A stretch of 64,000 nucleotides of DNA from Owenia fusiformis (GCA_903813345.2 CAIIXF020000001.1:43805366-43869365), one strand, 5' to 3'; positions 21,901 to 33,800 are shown, numbered from the stretch's first letter. Numbers and translations are program-made. Notes: generated by a model from the sequence alone, not told the origin.

Positions 21901-23133
21901 GGTTGCTGATCAATTAAGAAAAATGATCCCTTGTCTTTACTAATTTAAATAGTTTCACAGTGTACTTGCATACTTTGACCTCCAGTAGTTCACATTTACA
22001 ACTATAATGTAGACATTTACTAGCCTATCTATCTTCAGATAAAATGTGTGAAATTGACAGTTCTAACTTAACTGTTTGTGTCGTTAACTTGTCAATGTAT
22101 ATCTGGTGTACAACTTTACATATGTTAGATAAAGCTGAGAAATACCATGTGGGTTCATCTTGATAATTAGAGTGTAAGTACATATGTGTACAATATATTC
22201 ATGTTCAGATCTAATAATTGGGGACCTACATTTTATTTTTGACCAGAGAGAAATATTGTTTCCCTTCTACAACTAAAATTGGATCATTTCGTCTTACTAT
22301 GCAAGGAATATTTTTCAAGCTTCAGTATTTACAGAAAAGAAGGTTGTTTGAAGTCTGTTCATGATGTAAATTGCAGTGTTATTATTCTTTATTCTTTAAA
22401 TTTTCATATTATCTATATATGTCCATTTTATTAAACCCAAAATGTTGTTCTCACTTTACTTCAGAAAGAGATTAACTTTTTAGAATGGGCAATTCAAACT
22501 TGTCATTTTGTGTAAAATTGCAAGTAGCTAGTCCTTGGGAGAATGAATATATTAAGCCCTACCTGCTTACCATGAACCTATAACAGAGTTTTGTATGTCT
22601 TTCCAGACTCCTGCTGCTGCTAGCGCTACCACTACGGCAGCTGAGAGCACAACAACCACAGAGGATGAGACCCTCGTTGACCCAGAGGTGGACATGAACT
22701 TTGAAGCAGCCCACCAAGAATACATGAAGCACAGTGAGGTGAGAAATACATTCTTTTTACATGAACTGGCAAGAGACACAACACTTTTTACAGATTTGAT
22801 ATGTTTAGTAATCATATTCCTCTGTTAAAAAACTATTATACATCTTGGCAATTCCCTAAGGTGATGTCATCCCAAGGGTTAGTCCATCAATAAAATCTAT
22901 CCCTCAGGGGAAAGACCAGCTACATTTGTTTCACTCGCCGTTTCCCAGCAATATTATCTTCAGAAAAGGTTTAAAAATCATTAGCAATGCTGCACAGAGT
23001 ACATGTTAAAAAGTCTTTATGAACCTTATATTTGTTCTTCCAGGAGCTATATGAAGTATTGGAGGATTCAAGGTGGCAAATATTGGACTCTATCACTTCA
23101 AAAATACCAATTGCGGCACAAGTGTCTTCATGA
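9970..23133 (+). CDS. TRNAU1AP: tRNA selenocysteine 1-associated protein 1 (SECp43), 5' incomplete
   Basis: RNA-binding protein that associates with selenocysteine tRNA and supports selenoprotein synthesis. Exons, all with AG/GT borders and compatible phase: 9970-10067, 10636-10735, 12285-12337, 12922-13025, 13191-13338, 16480-16675, 22607-22738, 23044-23133 (TGA). Together they give 306 codons. RRM1 spans the first three exons (it starts LEPYMDE; RNP1-like AGYCFLDF). RRM2 is in exons four and five (RNP2 LFVGDL, RNP1 KGFGFVRF). A Tyr/Gln/Gly-rich stretch follows in the 16480 exon, then a Thr/Ala-rich acidic stretch and the family-typical C-terminus around ELYEVLEDSRWQ. The human protein has 287 residues, so only a short first exon of roughly seven codons is missing, presumably upstream of the window. 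The GTGCGG donor at 16676 is weak. The large introns are full of mobile elements. Confidence 0.93.
10180..10610 (-). repeat. Dispersed repeat, family D, copy 1
   Basis: Fills most of the intron between TRNAU1AP exons at 10067 and 10636. It resembles 17545-18425: shared strings include CCCCATGATAATAAAATTAT, 'AATTATGGATCAGGACCCCA', 'GAGGATCTTGTTTTTCTTAATTTGAAGATATC' and 'AGTTATTAATA' on the opposite strand. It gives an uninterrupted comparison for the element nested at 17942-18233. No coding content. Confidence 0.6.
10978..12190 (+). mobile_element. Non-autonomous repeat element, family B, with ~145-bp internal units
   Basis: Starts TTATCCCACCAAACGAAG, then a (CCGT)n tract (about 11018-11075). 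It has roughly six ~145-bp units of the form 'AACTCAAATACCAGTGGATGGATTTGGTTCAAATTTTATATGCTGATGCC...GAGAAGGAATTTTCAAGATGGC...AAAATGGCCGCCATTTTT' (shown shortened). It ends TTTTGTTCGGTGGGATTTGC followed by CTACTCCGTGGAGTTGC, which contains the palindrome ACTCCGTGGAGT. The inverted ends are asymmetric, as in families A and C. It lies in a TRNAU1AP intron. ORFs at 11142-11360 and 11565-11864 are translations of the repeat, not genes. Confidence 0.75.
12513..12685. mobile_element. Short inverted-repeat (MITE-like) element
   Basis: Two ~60-bp arms face each other: the left begins CGAATAAAGACCCGAG and the right ends GAGGTCTTTGTTACG, with ATTTTATGATTTATG / CATAAATCATAAAAT inside. Arm identity is about 80% by eye, so it is old. 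It lies in the intron after the TRNAU1AP exon ending 12337. No target duplication is clear. Confidence 0.6.
13611..13990. mobile_element. Young foldback element with 155-bp arms
   Basis: Left arm 13611-13765 and right arm 13836-13990 are reverse complements with five mismatches in 155 bp by my count, around a ~70-bp AT-rich loop. Weaker inverted similarity continues a few bases outside (GCTATTAAA against TTAATAGT). Each arm carries a hairpin motif, CTGAAGA-A-GTAGGAT-GGAC-ATCCTAC-GAAA, at 13914-13943 (plus) and 13658-13687 (minus). No transposase. Intron of TRNAU1AP, 11 bp from the target duplication of the adjacent hAT element. Confidence 0.85.
14002..14009. repeat. Left target-site duplication of the hAT element
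   Basis: ATTACTAC, identical to 16087-16094, directly abuts the terminal TAGGGG of the element. Length and position match hAT transposition. Confidence 0.93.
14010..16086. mobile_element. Complete hAT-type DNA transposon, non-autonomous (2,077 bp)
   Basis: Perfect 16-bp terminal inverted repeats TAGGGGTCACACGGTT (14010-14025) and its complement ending at 16086. It is flanked by identical 8-bp target duplications ATTACTAC at 14002-14009 and 16087-16094. An 8-bp duplication and a TAGGGG/CAGGGG terminus are hallmarks of the hAT superfamily. Subterminal regions are rich in CCGAACCG and AACCGCGGTT motifs, plausible transposase-binding repeats. The longest internal frames (14608-14862 plus, 15716-15976 minus) show no transposase similarity that I recognise, so it probably relies on a transposase supplied in trans. 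It lies in the TRNAU1AP intron between 13338 and 16480. Confidence 0.93.
16087..16094. repeat. Right target-site duplication of the hAT element
   Basis: ATTACTAC, the second copy of the 8-bp duplication, directly after the terminal CCCCTA of the element. Confidence 0.93.
16995..17242. mobile_element. Inverted-repeat (MITE-like) element
   Basis: Arms of about 85 bp: the left reads GATTTAGCAACTCACTCATA and the right ends TATAAGTGAGTTGCGAAATC. Further matched stretches include CATGTTTATTATTCC and TGATTACGTCATCATTTATTGCGCA. Arm identity is about 85-90% by eye. It lies in the long TRNAU1AP intron 16676-22606. No coding content. Confidence 0.75.
17545..18425. repeat. Dispersed inverted-repeat element, family D, copy 2
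   Basis: Left portion (about 17560-17700) and right portion (about 18240-18425) are diverged reverse complements of each other; both contain forms of CCCCATGATAATAAAA, AATTATGGATTAGGGCCCC and GAGGATCTTGTTTTTCTC. The middle (about 17745-17935) matches 10440-10600 in inverted orientation. A TTAA-flanked element is nested at 17942-18233. Confidence 0.6.
17942..18233. mobile_element. piggyBac-like MITE with TTAA target duplications (292 bp)
   Basis: Inverted ends CCTCTTGAATCCC / GGTAGTCAAGAGG are flanked on both sides by TTAA (17938-17941 and 18234-18237). TTAA duplication is diagnostic of piggyBac-type transposition. It interrupts family D: the paralogue near 10410-10440 runs through this point without it. 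A 66-codon frame inside (17995-18195) resembles no transposase, so the element is non-autonomous. Confidence 0.82.
18430..20880. other. Intronic sequence of TRNAU1AP without recognised genes
   Basis: Part of the 16676-22606 intron. I see no exon. A short family-C-like fragment (TTCACCTTCAATGACCTT) lies near 19296. A second CTGAAGA-hairpin-GAAA motif occurs at 20120-20147. Otherwise AT-rich. Confidence 0.5.
20120..20147 (+). other. Hammerhead-core-like hairpin motif
   Basis: CTGAAGA, then GGAAC-AAGTATA-GTGCC (four of five pairs), then GAAA. The order fits the conserved core CUGANGA / stem II / GAAA of hammerhead ribozymes, here without the extra A seen in the foldback at 13.9 kb. No convincing stems I and III or cleavage site are visible, so activity is doubtful. 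This kind of motif also occurs as a fixed string in some animal retroelements. Confidence 0.25.
20923..21440. repeat. Dispersed repeat, family E, copy 1 (interrupted)
   Basis: Starts AATAGTACAATAACGTCATT, contains the stem GGCAATATAGTGAAATATTGG / GATATTTCACTATATCGCC, and ends near GGCAAGGTGGTAATAATA. The same unit occurs at 63155-63383 without the MITE found here at 21130-21335. No coding content. Confidence 0.75.
21130..21335. mobile_element. Short MITE with 16-bp perfect ends (206 bp)
   Basis: Perfect inverted ends CAGGCCCGTAGCCAGG (21130-21145) and CCTGGCTACGGGCCTG (21320-21335), with C- and G-runs just inside. Copy 2 of the host repeat near 63285-63300 shows the locus without it. Flanking target duplication is imperfect (GACAC against AACAC), so superfamily is uncertain. 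Minus-strand ORF 20889-21263 crosses it and is not a gene. Confidence 0.85.
21441..22606. other. End of the long TRNAU1AP intron
   Basis: No gene or clear repeat recognised; it runs to the TTTCCAG acceptor before the 22607 exon. Confidence 0.5.
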
Positions 23134-26100
23134 CACTCGATAATGGACAGAAATGTGTAACATTATTTTCCTGAAATGAAATATTTCAAATGACTTGAAT
23201 AATGACCGACTATTTATGGACATGAACATCAAGTCCATGGGCTGTGGTATCAGCAAATGTCAAACTCTATCATACATCATCTGGAGATGAAATCGATAGG
23301 CTCCTCCTAGTAGCTGTCAAGTCCATTGCTATTGTTCCGGATATGTAATGTATATATTTATATATGTTACGTTGAAATATAGAATTGATAAATAAGTTAT
23401 GTTGTTATTTTTGTTATTGTTATTTGTTTATTGCATGCATTAATCAAGAGCTTTGACATACATCGTGGGCTTTCAATAGATGCATACATGTACATGGTGT
23501 TCAATAAGTAATGATAAAAATGATGTTACTATTTCATTTTTTCATATTTCTGACTAATTTTTCTACTGTACATTGTTGAGTATTATACTGGTACATTGTG
23601 AAAGTTACTGAAATGTGCTCCAACAGGAAGGTGGTGCTGGGTTGAGTCAACAGTGGTTCATGGTGGATCAGGTCTGCAAGAAAAAGTCAAAATTACCAAC
23701 TTGAAATGTGAATATTGCTCCTCGGTCTATTGCTTGGGCACCAACTTGTGAAACATCAATGCAATTTCTACATCATTATGAATAACATGTCGTGTGATTC
23801 TTACACTTGAATCAGTCATGTCTGTAAATTTTCTGATGGGAATTTTTCTGGTTTCATCTAATATTTCTCTCGCTACATCTATCTGATTAGGGGAAGTTAC
23901 AGCTTTTGTTTGGTTGCCTCAGTCTGGGTTCATCTTCAATCGACTTTCTCCCTCCTTTTTACAGAGTGGTACCAGTGATATATGGCAGGGGTAGACAGAG
24001 TGTCTTTCCGATGAGCTTCACGAATGTCCGTTATTGTATCCTATTTTGATTTCCCTATTTTGATTTGAGGATATAGAACTTATTGCTGCCTCTTATTTGA
24101 TGCTGAATATAATTGATTTTCTGTTCAGCAACCATGTGGTTGATGGCATAATTGTAATTGTTTGTGTGTGATGCAATTTCTCAATGATGTCATCTGATCT
24201 TAAAGTGGCAATAAGGCTTGTAGAGAGAAAATAGGAATATTTTAACTTTTTCTGAGCTATCAAGGCAACAGTTGGCTTAACATCTTCTTCGTCATACCTA
24301 TTTTCTTAAAATGTATGGATAAACTATCAATTTCTGCATTAAAAAGTGTAAGTTCAGTTCAAAGCTTCAAAAAGGGGACGTCCACTTTTATATTTTTAAG
24401 ATCCACCATTTTTCAAGAGGAATATAAGCTGAAATAATGATTATCTAGGGGGTTTCTGTAGAAAATATCCAAACTTAAATATATTTTGACACTGGTCCAT
24501 GATCGTTGAATGGCCCCTCTGCACTACTTATTGCACCTTTAAATTGCTCTGTGGTGTAACTCCTGTATATAACACAATTGACATAAGTTATATATTCTTT
24601 CTCATTTTAAACATTGCAACAGAGACCACAGCAATTTGAGGTATTTTTGAATTTCTGATTCTCAAGATAACAATTTAAACTTTTATTTCAAAAAAATCAG
24701 AAATAGAAAATCAAAAAGCATAAAAGGTAGGGTCGAAATTTTTTATTGCAAAATTGGGGGTGGCTAATTGTGAAGAGGCACTATCTTCAACCCCGGATCT
24801 TCATCATATTATTACAGGAAATATTTTTTTTATCCAGTAATTGGCACACAATATTCTGTCTGACATTTCCTTCCAACTCAGACAATGTCGTTATCATTCA
24901 ATTTTCTACCTGCAACTTTATTTTATTGCTCAATATTAACCTGAAGGAAAATCAATAGCATAATATAGATAGATTTGTATGCAGGTTTGAAAACAACTGT
25001 ATCATAAAATGCATGAAAACTGTAACGATGTAAATGATCTGACATACATGAAATGCAAAGCAATATTCATTGTCTGTCTGAGCTGAATGTGCTTTAAAAA
25101 GTCATGTAGTTTTTTGGATCAATACAAAATTTTCAGTCAGGGTGAGTCAGGGTGGCTTTACTTAACCCCCCCCCCCCCCTTCCACTTGCTCAATGTTGAT
25201 TTATCTAGTAATATGATGGAACAGTTCCCTGTTTGAAAAAATACAAATAAAATAACATAACTAGAATTCTGAAATTGACAGTTTACTCCATCCATATAAA
25301 TGCTCAATCTCAAATTGAAATCCTAGTCTTGCATTAAGCCCATGTTTAACATACACAAAAACAGTAACATTCTACACAGGGTAGGGAAATAAAAGATAGA
25401 ATGGGGAACCACAGATACATCGATAGGGAAATACTTATGGGAGGGGTACCGAAGACTTTATGTAAGACTAATGTTTCCAGAGGAAATTTGGTTCCACAAT
25501 TTTTCTTCAAATATTTTCAAAAAATGTCTGATGACAAAAATCAGTTGTTTCGTTTCAATGTTAGACTGCCAGTTAAATTGACAGTTAATATTGACGAGCT
25601 CGAACCTAATGACAGCTGTCATCCTTAACTGCTTTCACCTCAAGCTGGATAACAATTAAACAAGATAACAGTACAAAACTAGGTCCAATTATACGCTTTT
25701 CAAATAAATATAATCAGGAGCTCATTATTAAAAAATAAAAATATCCAATCGTGAGACTAGCTGTATTGATCAATAATGAAAATTACATTGATTATGAAAA
25801 TGCAGTATTATAGTGTGTAATGTTACACTGTGACAGCTTGCTAAAAGTGTTCCACTACTTCAAAAATGTACTTGTGAAACTATCTTGTATTTAAGGGAAG
25901 CAACAGCTGAGTAACCTCTTCAATATTGGAGGTTTTGTCTCTAGCATTTTTTTCTTTCTTAATGATTGACCCTGTTAATATGAGCGATTCTTTGTTCATT
26001 TCACAACTGACACACATGTTTTCTTTGTAAATCTCAGGAATTGAACCATGAAAAGGAATTCACCATTCTAGATTTGATTTTTTCTTTGTAAATCATATCT

Positions 26101-28782
26101 CGTAAATCTAGACATTAAGTGTATAAAAGAAATTAAAATCCAATATTTGATCTACATTTATGAAGTTTCATAGTTCTAATCAATGCATAGTTGTATTGAT
26201 GTTTTATTCCACATTTTGCAATAATCAGGAATTGGAAATGTCTGGAGTTAACACATAATGTAAAGAACAATGAAAATGTAATTGTCCACCATTTTGTTCA
26301 GCTTTAATAAAGAGAACCCATTTTGTTCAGCTTTAATAAAGAGAACCCATTTTGTTCAGCTTTTTTAAAGAGAAAGTGACAAGTAACTGAGAAAACTCCA
26401 TGTGGTGTTATAAACTCTGAAAATTGTCATTAAAGTTTTGAAACAGTTGTGTTCGACACATTCAAGTCATTTGTTAAAAGTAAAAATAGTAAAACCAGAA
26501 CCTAGTAAAATATTACTTCTGTTCTTGGTAAAACATCAATTATTTTTATTAATTTCATTTTCTTCTCACACAAGCAGGCTTATATTTCATGAATTAAAAT
26601 TAGATTTTTCACCATAAAGCAATGTTTCATCCTTCCAATGATCAATTTTCTAATTGTACTGGCTGCTGTTTAAACATGATTTACAGGATCAAACAAGCAC
26701 GCACTCTTGAGCTAGGGTAGTGTGATAATTAATTTGGATTCCATATCTATGTATTGAGAGTATGCATAAATAGCCATCATCATAATGCAGGCCTTGTGGC
26801 ATGGTGCGGGTCTTAAAATCAGTTGAAAAAAACTTTAGAATGCCTGTGGGCATATTTGAATTTTGATTGATTTGTTTTAATGCTCTCATAATGACATTTT
26901 AACCTGTATTTTACAAGAGGCTATTGTCCTCTCAAACAAGTATCAATGGTCAGGGCGGGGTTGGAAGTGCTCACTAAATGTGGTATGTGGTCAGGATTGT
27001 CTCTTGTATTATAGAGATATACTTAAACAAATGGTTGCCTAGAAATATCTCAGAATTTCCCAGTCCAAGATAACAAATACTTGTGATAATTTGACTTAAG
27101 AAAGGAACACAATGATCATTCATTCTAAAGAAGGTCATGATTCCACTTAATAATGAAACATATTCAATTTCATTCATTAAAGACTCCTTCAAGAACATTT
27201 GAATGAATCTCAAGCTAAATTAACACATTAAATAAATATACAGGTTAATGTTACAAATTCTGAAATTGAGTGAATGTTTTTCAATAGCACTTAAGGTGAC
27301 TGAATAGCTGGCTTCAGCTTTCATCATTTAATTAACCACTTTATTAGTATCCCAAACTTCAGGTATAATAGCTAGTTAAGCTTATTTAGATACTGGATTC
27401 AACATAGCTGGTTTCATGTGTAAATTGACTCATAGTTTTGCAATCAAAACTAAAACATAGAAGTCCTACACAAAGAAAGGTAATGTTGACAGTTTTGACA
27501 TTTTGAAAATTTTGACATTTCAATATTTTATGTTATCATAATATAGAGTCAGTCAGAATATCAATATGCTATCGTGTACTAAAAATGGCCTTGGAATTAT
27601 AATAATGCTGATCTCAATGATGAAAAAATCTTGATAACTGAATCAATAGCATGAGGATGGTGACATATGTTTTTTGCAATCCTTGATCAATATATGACAA
27701 CTGATATGCTCCTTGATGTGCACAGCCTCCAAGTATGTTTTTGATCATATCTGCACACTGATATCATGACATATATAAAGTTGAGTCCGTAAGTCTGTGA
27801 CAATACTGAGCATACTTTCCTTTGCATCTTCATAGGCATTCTGATTGAATTTTGAGAAATTGTTACTGGAAAAGGAAGTTATTTTTTGTTCTAAGAAGGC
27901 TGCCGTCAATCTTAATTTGTACGAACATGATTATGAATACACATCTATAATTATTAATATTACATAAATGAAAAAGATATTTAGAAGATGATGAAAACAT
28001 TTCTGGAACGTGATGACATTTACTTTCACAGCAGGAATTTTAAACATTGGATCAATAGATGTAATTTTAATGCAACGGTGAATATTAAAAATCCATATTT
28101 GGGTAATAACTGGAACTTGGAGATTATATTAAGCAAGATGGAAAAATGGAAACTGATAATTAAATAATTGTTGCATATCTGTTTGACAATTTTGTTTATC
28201 TTTGACAGTTATCTGTTATACACCCATGGGGATTGTCACCTTCTTGTAGTTAAAGGATGTTTGTGTTTGATTAAGCCTTTGTTACACTAATCAGCTAGCC
28301 CAGTATCTTATTGGCTAGCCCTATGTCAATGAAAGATAGACTGACCCTTCAGGGGACACAAGTTGTAACTGACAGCATAATTAGTTAAATCCCCAGATTG
28401 AACTTTATTCATTATTGTTTATATCATTCTGTTTTTTTCATAGTTTTTACATATATTTGTAACTTTATAATATAAGAAACAATTATCATGTTTATATTGA
28501 TAATTAATGCCAGTTAAAGATATTAAGTATAAGTTAAGCAACAGGTTAACAAGCTATCACCCCTTTTGAATAGTTACTTGGTCCATGTAGCATATTCATG
28601 ATTCCACGTGGCTTTCTCAGCTGTCAAACAATAAATACTACATGAAGTTTACATGCTGTGGATTCAAATAGTGTCAAGCATTACTGGAATTTAACTGGAA
28701 AAAAGTTGACTTTCACGTTGGTGATTTGCACCAAAATTAGTGGAGATTATACATGAAGCTCTAATCTAACCTACTAGCAAGT
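23134..28782. other. TRNAU1AP 3' flank and intergenic region
   Basis: 3' UTR of TRNAU1AP, then non-coding sequence up to the TGIF gene. No canonical AATAAA was found close to the stop. Landmarks: a C-run at about 25167-25181; three copies of a 30-bp direct repeat (ATTTTGTTCAGCTTTAATAA plus AGAGAACCC) at about 26291-26372. ORFs in this stretch (24746-24958, 25401-25628, 26689-26889, 26974-27213) show no recognisable protein. Near 28620, CAGCTGTCA resembles a TGIF-type homeodomain site, upstream of the TGIF start. Confidence 0.5.
26291..26372. repeat. 30-bp tandem repeat, three copies
   Basis: Unit CATTTTGTTCAGCTTTAATA followed by AAGAGAACCC, two near-identical copies and a third with a T-rich change. 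Non-coding. Confidence 0.8.
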
Positions 28783-30296
28783 ATGAAACCCAAACAAGGT
28801 ATGTATAGCGAGTTATAGTTAAAAATATGCTGAATATTTCAAACTTCAACAGACTTGACATTTTCAATATGGATGACATATGAAATTCAACAAGTGGTAT
28901 TCAACCTTTAACAGAACTCAAGTACATTATTTTAAATTACTATTATTTAAATGAATTTCATTATATATGTTGGTGTTTTATCATGAATTTGTAAAAATAA
29001 ACAATAAAACGGGTGGTATTTAAGTAGTTAATGTGAAAAACTTGTTAACCATGTGCTTGGCTTTAACTGCACAGCATGGCTGGATTTATTGATTTTTACA
29101 TTAGTGCATGTATTAACTTACTCACAATTCACATTTATATCAATAAGAAATTAAAGTAGGATTGGTTTTGAAAAGCCTATGAAACAGCCTTTATACATAG
29201 AGTTTGAAACTTGAGTTAAGCATTGTAAGCATGTGTTTTCTCAGAACTTAGACCACTTCAGTTAGCAAAGTTTACACATAAGCACATGTTCTGTGCTTGA
29301 CTGGGTAAAATCACATGGTGCCTAAACCAACAGATGCTTATTAAAACAAAAACTAAAGAGGTAAACGGTTATCAATTTAGAGGTTAATTTTTTGCTGTCA
29401 CTTTTTCAGTTCGGGAATACAACAGTGATAAGATGTGGGATACAGACGAAGATTCAAACCATAGTAACCAAAGTATGGGGTACTTTAATGAGTCATTTGA
29501 CAATGGAGAATTTATGAAATCTGCAGCTGGTAAAAAACGTAGAGGAAACTTACCGAAAGATGCCGTGAAGGTGTTAAAGAACTGGCTCCATGAGCACCGC
29601 TATAATGCATACCCCACAGATCAGGAGAAAATATACCTCGCCAGAGAAGCAAGCCTTTCAGTGCTTCAAGTTTGTAATTGGTTCATCAATGCCCGCCGTA
29701 GGGTTCTTCCGGAAATGATTAAACGAGATGGGCAGGATCCCTTACAATTCACTATCACCAGGAAACATCGCCAACATAGCAGACGGAGTGAAGGGAAACG
29801 TATCACTGTGAAGCCATGTCACTCCCCTCACTCATATACATCAGACTCACCAACATCATCCCTCTCTTCATCTCCCATAGCAACAGAGAACAATGACTAT
29901 AAATTTGACCTGGATAAATCTGGCAATACACTCAGTTACGAGAGCTATGACTGTGACAGGCTTGACCCACAGCCACAGTTCACAGACTATAAACAATATG
30001 GACAGACAACAGTGGGTTTCATGCCTAAGAGATTTAAAGCTGACCCTGATGTGTCTGACCTTCCCCCACACAGCACACCCCCTCCTACACCTCCCTGTCA
30101 GGAGGAAAAGGGGGACGTCTTCCGATGTTTCAACATGTTAGTCGATGTTGCCATCTCCCAACTCAAAGAACTTGAAAAAGAAAAGGAAAGGAATCAATTA
30201 GAGAAAGAAAACAATTCACATCCAGGTGTGGCTTTCTCTCAAGCCACAAAGCAAACATTGACACCTCACAGTAATAATCCTACTACTATATCATAG
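28783..30296 (+). CDS. TGIF: TGIF-type TALE homeobox transcription factor
   Basis: Sequence-specific transcriptional regulator; TGIF proteins in other animals repress retinoid and TGF-beta/Smad targets. Two coding exons: 28783-28798 (MKPKQ plus one base, donor AG|GTATGT) and 29410-30296 (acceptor TTTTCAG), giving 300 residues. The start is preferred because an in-frame stop lies at 28762-28764, A is at -3, and exon 2 is open in the same phase; an internal Met at residue 14 (29433) is the alternative. TALE homeodomain at about residues 47-110: KKRRGNLPK at the start, the three-residue loop insertion around YNAYP (70-74), and WFINARRR (96-103). After it come DPLQFTI, a Ser/Pro-rich middle, and a C-terminal helix [20 protein letters not shown] like the conserved TGIF C-terminal motif. 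No PXDLS CtBP-binding motif is visible. An AATAAA at 30807 could end the transcript. Confidence 0.92.
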
Positions 30297-30806
30297 GTAG
30301 GTTCCCAATTGGATTATTAATCACCCTACTACAGGCCACAGGGCCTCACAGCCTAAGGATAGCCAGGGTTTATCTACTATTGGAACAATTGGCATTAACA
30401 GCCTGGCCTCAGGCCTCCATATCTGGTAGAGTATGTTCATATGAAAGCATCAGTCCTATGTTTGTTTATATCCCAGACAATGGCTAGTGATAGAAGACTA
30501 TGGTAATACCATAACAATTTGACCTCACAAGATATAATATGAAACTAAGCAAGCGATAACTTGGCTACAAAAGCCGCCTTGCAAAATGAGTGCCTTGTTT
30601 TATAATTTATATATCGTGTTGATCTTAACATCATCAATTCATAATTATTTATTTAGAGAAGTAAATCAAATGGAATATGATTATGGGTGGTGTGTATAGA
30701 CTGCTTTGTATGGTCTCAAGTTGAACTAGCTCTGAAGTGTTGTTCTCTAGTGTTGTATTTTCAGTCTAATGTACAGTCACAAGAAATGGGCCAATTTACT
30801 TGGGCC

Positions 30807-30812
30807 AATAAA
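30807..30812 (+). terminator. Candidate polyadenylation signal for TGIF
   Basis: AATAAA about 510 bp after the TGIF stop codon. It is canonical in sequence, but cleavage here is not shown; other signals lie further downstream. Confidence 0.35.
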
Positions 30813-33800
30813 CTGTTTTTGTGGGGCTGTGCACTGGCCTTATCTGGCTATTTGACAGTTGAGTTGTAAACATGTCTTGTTGTTGCAACAATTCATATAC
30901 ATAACTGGGTGGATATTGGATAACACAGTAGGGTTAATTTGCCATTAGAGATAAGATAATCTCAGTTTCACAAATGATTAACCTCTAAAATGATGAGACA
31001 AAAACCACATCTGCATAGGGGATGTTGTAAGATAGGATAAAGAACCCTTATTTATTTGAAATGAATGACCATGCAATATTTAATAATGGCCCATCAAGCT
31101 CTGATAACTAAATATATTTTAATGTATTGTTTTTACTTGGATCAGTGACAACTTTGTGTTTTTTAAACAGATGTAGGCAGCTTTGTACTAATCTTTTTAA
31201 TATTAGCAAGCTTTCTTATTATTTACATAATATATGATATTTGATTATGAATAATGAAATATTGAAAAATAGTGAATACATGATTATATTAAACTGCAAA
31301 GGTTGTCACAATCGATAGTCTGATGTGTTGAATGTGTTTTGTTTTCTACATTGATCTGTTTAAACACTGCAGCTGCTTACATTCCAGACTTTGTCATAGC
31401 AGTTGGTTCATTAATCGGAAAAGCGAAGCCAATTTTTAATATACCTTTGTATCTTGATTGTTTTTTATAGTTGACACTTGTATAACCTCCATGTCTTAAA
31501 CAAGCTGTGTCATCAAGAACAATGCGAATCAACAGTTTCCTGGAACACACTTTTAATACCAATCATCTCATTTGCATAGCAATTAAATTAATTAGACTTC
31601 CTATAGGAAACAATTATTGATAACACAGCACAGTAATATTGCATAAAATGTTTTTCCAGTAGAATTAATTCAGTTGATTTTATTCCAATATAGGAAATGG
31701 GTCCAGTTGATACCATTGCAAAACAAACTTTGTATGTTTTCTTTTTAACCATCAGTATTAAAACTATTTAAATAAATTATTTCTTTATTAGAGTGGAAAT
31801 GGCAGTTGTTAAAAATACATTTCAGTTCAACTTATGAATGTGTCAAGAATTTCAATGAAAGACTTTTGCTATTCAAAGTGTATATACCCTCACTCTTTAA
31901 GAAGACTTCAAAAACTACATTTTTTATAGGTCACAGTTCAAGGAATGTATGCAATATTTAGCATGGTAAAAGTACTTAATAACTTTATATTGAACCAGTA
32001 TTAAATAGAGTCGCCCTAATAGAATCAAGTTTTCTCTGGAGAAGCTTTTGTTGGTTGAGTTTATACAGTGGGATTATGTGTGTTCTCAGATGTTTTAAAT
32101 GTCGCAAGTATATGCTCTATGAGGTTAAATATCTAACCCAATAACCCTAGTTTGTAAACTTCAAATTGTCAACAGAAAACACTTCACCATTGGACTTAGA
32201 TGTCCTGACTTAGATTGTGCAAGACAAGCTCATATGTATATATGTTTAACATGGACCCTTTCATAAAATTAAAGGGGTGAAAGTTAGGTTATAAATATAA
32301 CATACTTCTAGGTCATGCTTCATAGTGAGGAAATACATCAAAATTATGAATTAAGCTTTATCTTTTTAAATGGATACTCTTTGTGTATTTTTTATATGAA
32401 ATCCCAAGAAAATCTTGTTCAGTATTTATTTTAAATTTAAGATTCAAAATGTTGATAGTAACATGATATTTTATGATAATTCTGACCTTACAGATAATGA
32501 ATCAGTGTTTTTCAAATTGGTTTTGGGGAAAACCTTATACAGCAATAATAAAATAACAAATAGCAAGTTTTAATACCAATATTTGTTTTTTACTTTTCCT
32601 CACAAAGCCAAACACTGAAGCCTATTGAAATAAATCTGCCAAATATTAAATAATTATTCACAATAACATTGCAATCGTTCAAATTAACCTGTAATATTGG
32701 CGACATAAAATGTAATGATTGATGCTTGCTTAGACAATTTGGCAATGTCATGTACGGTCCTAGTTTATGAAAGATTTAAACGGTACTGTTTAGCATATTA
32801 ACAGATAAACGGGTGCGCTTTACTTCAATTGCATCTGCTCTTATAACTAAAGTGTCAAATCTCAATGTCACATTGTGTATACCAAACTAGTTTACAAAAA
32901 AAACTAAATTACATTTTTCTTATCTTGGTTTTATTTTCAAGTGAAACTTGGTTTAACCATTGACATTTTTATATTTTGACAGGTCACTGTATGAACTATA
33001 GCTGAACTTTGCTTTCAAATGAGTTCTATCAAAGACATAAAATAGTAGTTTATGTATGTGTTTTATTTCTTTTGTTTAATGAATACTGCGCTGTTCAGAA
33101 TGGGTAGATGGTTTGAATTAATATGTAATCCAGTCTTAGAATAGGTCTAGTAGTAACATAAGAGCTTGAATGATAAACACCAAATTTGGTACTTTATGTC
33201 ACAACATAAAATATTCTGATGAAATAGGGAATATCATTTCAAGAGACCTCTTACTAGATAAATTAGCAGTACAGTAAAACTGGTTGAATTGAACACTACT
33301 TTGACTAAATTAATGTTTTCATATTGCATAGTATAAAAATTTAAAGTCATCCTATGCTAATGAGGCAACAATTGTGAAAATGGGACCATTTAACATGTTC
33401 ATTTTTCAGTTGTGTTCACATTCACGAGAATATCTCCCACAGTTAAATTTTACACATACACATGCTGTTGACATGACGAAATGATAACTAAGTATTGTTT
33501 TACATTTTACTGTAACATTATAGCGCAGTTTTGCATTTTCATAAACTTATTGTAAATAGTACTAATGTATAAGGGCTGGGGATTTTTCATGTTTTTGATG
33601 TCTGTATAATTTTTGCAGAATTTTAGCTTGGGCCTTTTTTAGGTAACTAACTGTCATAATGTGTTCCAAGTGTCATATTTTCAATGTTTAAATGGCTCTA
33701 AAATATATGATGGATGAGAGTGAGAAATAGAAAGTGCACTCCCCCTACAAAAGTTAAGCATTTCAACTCCCGTATTGGATTACCTGTAAAGCCTGTTTAA

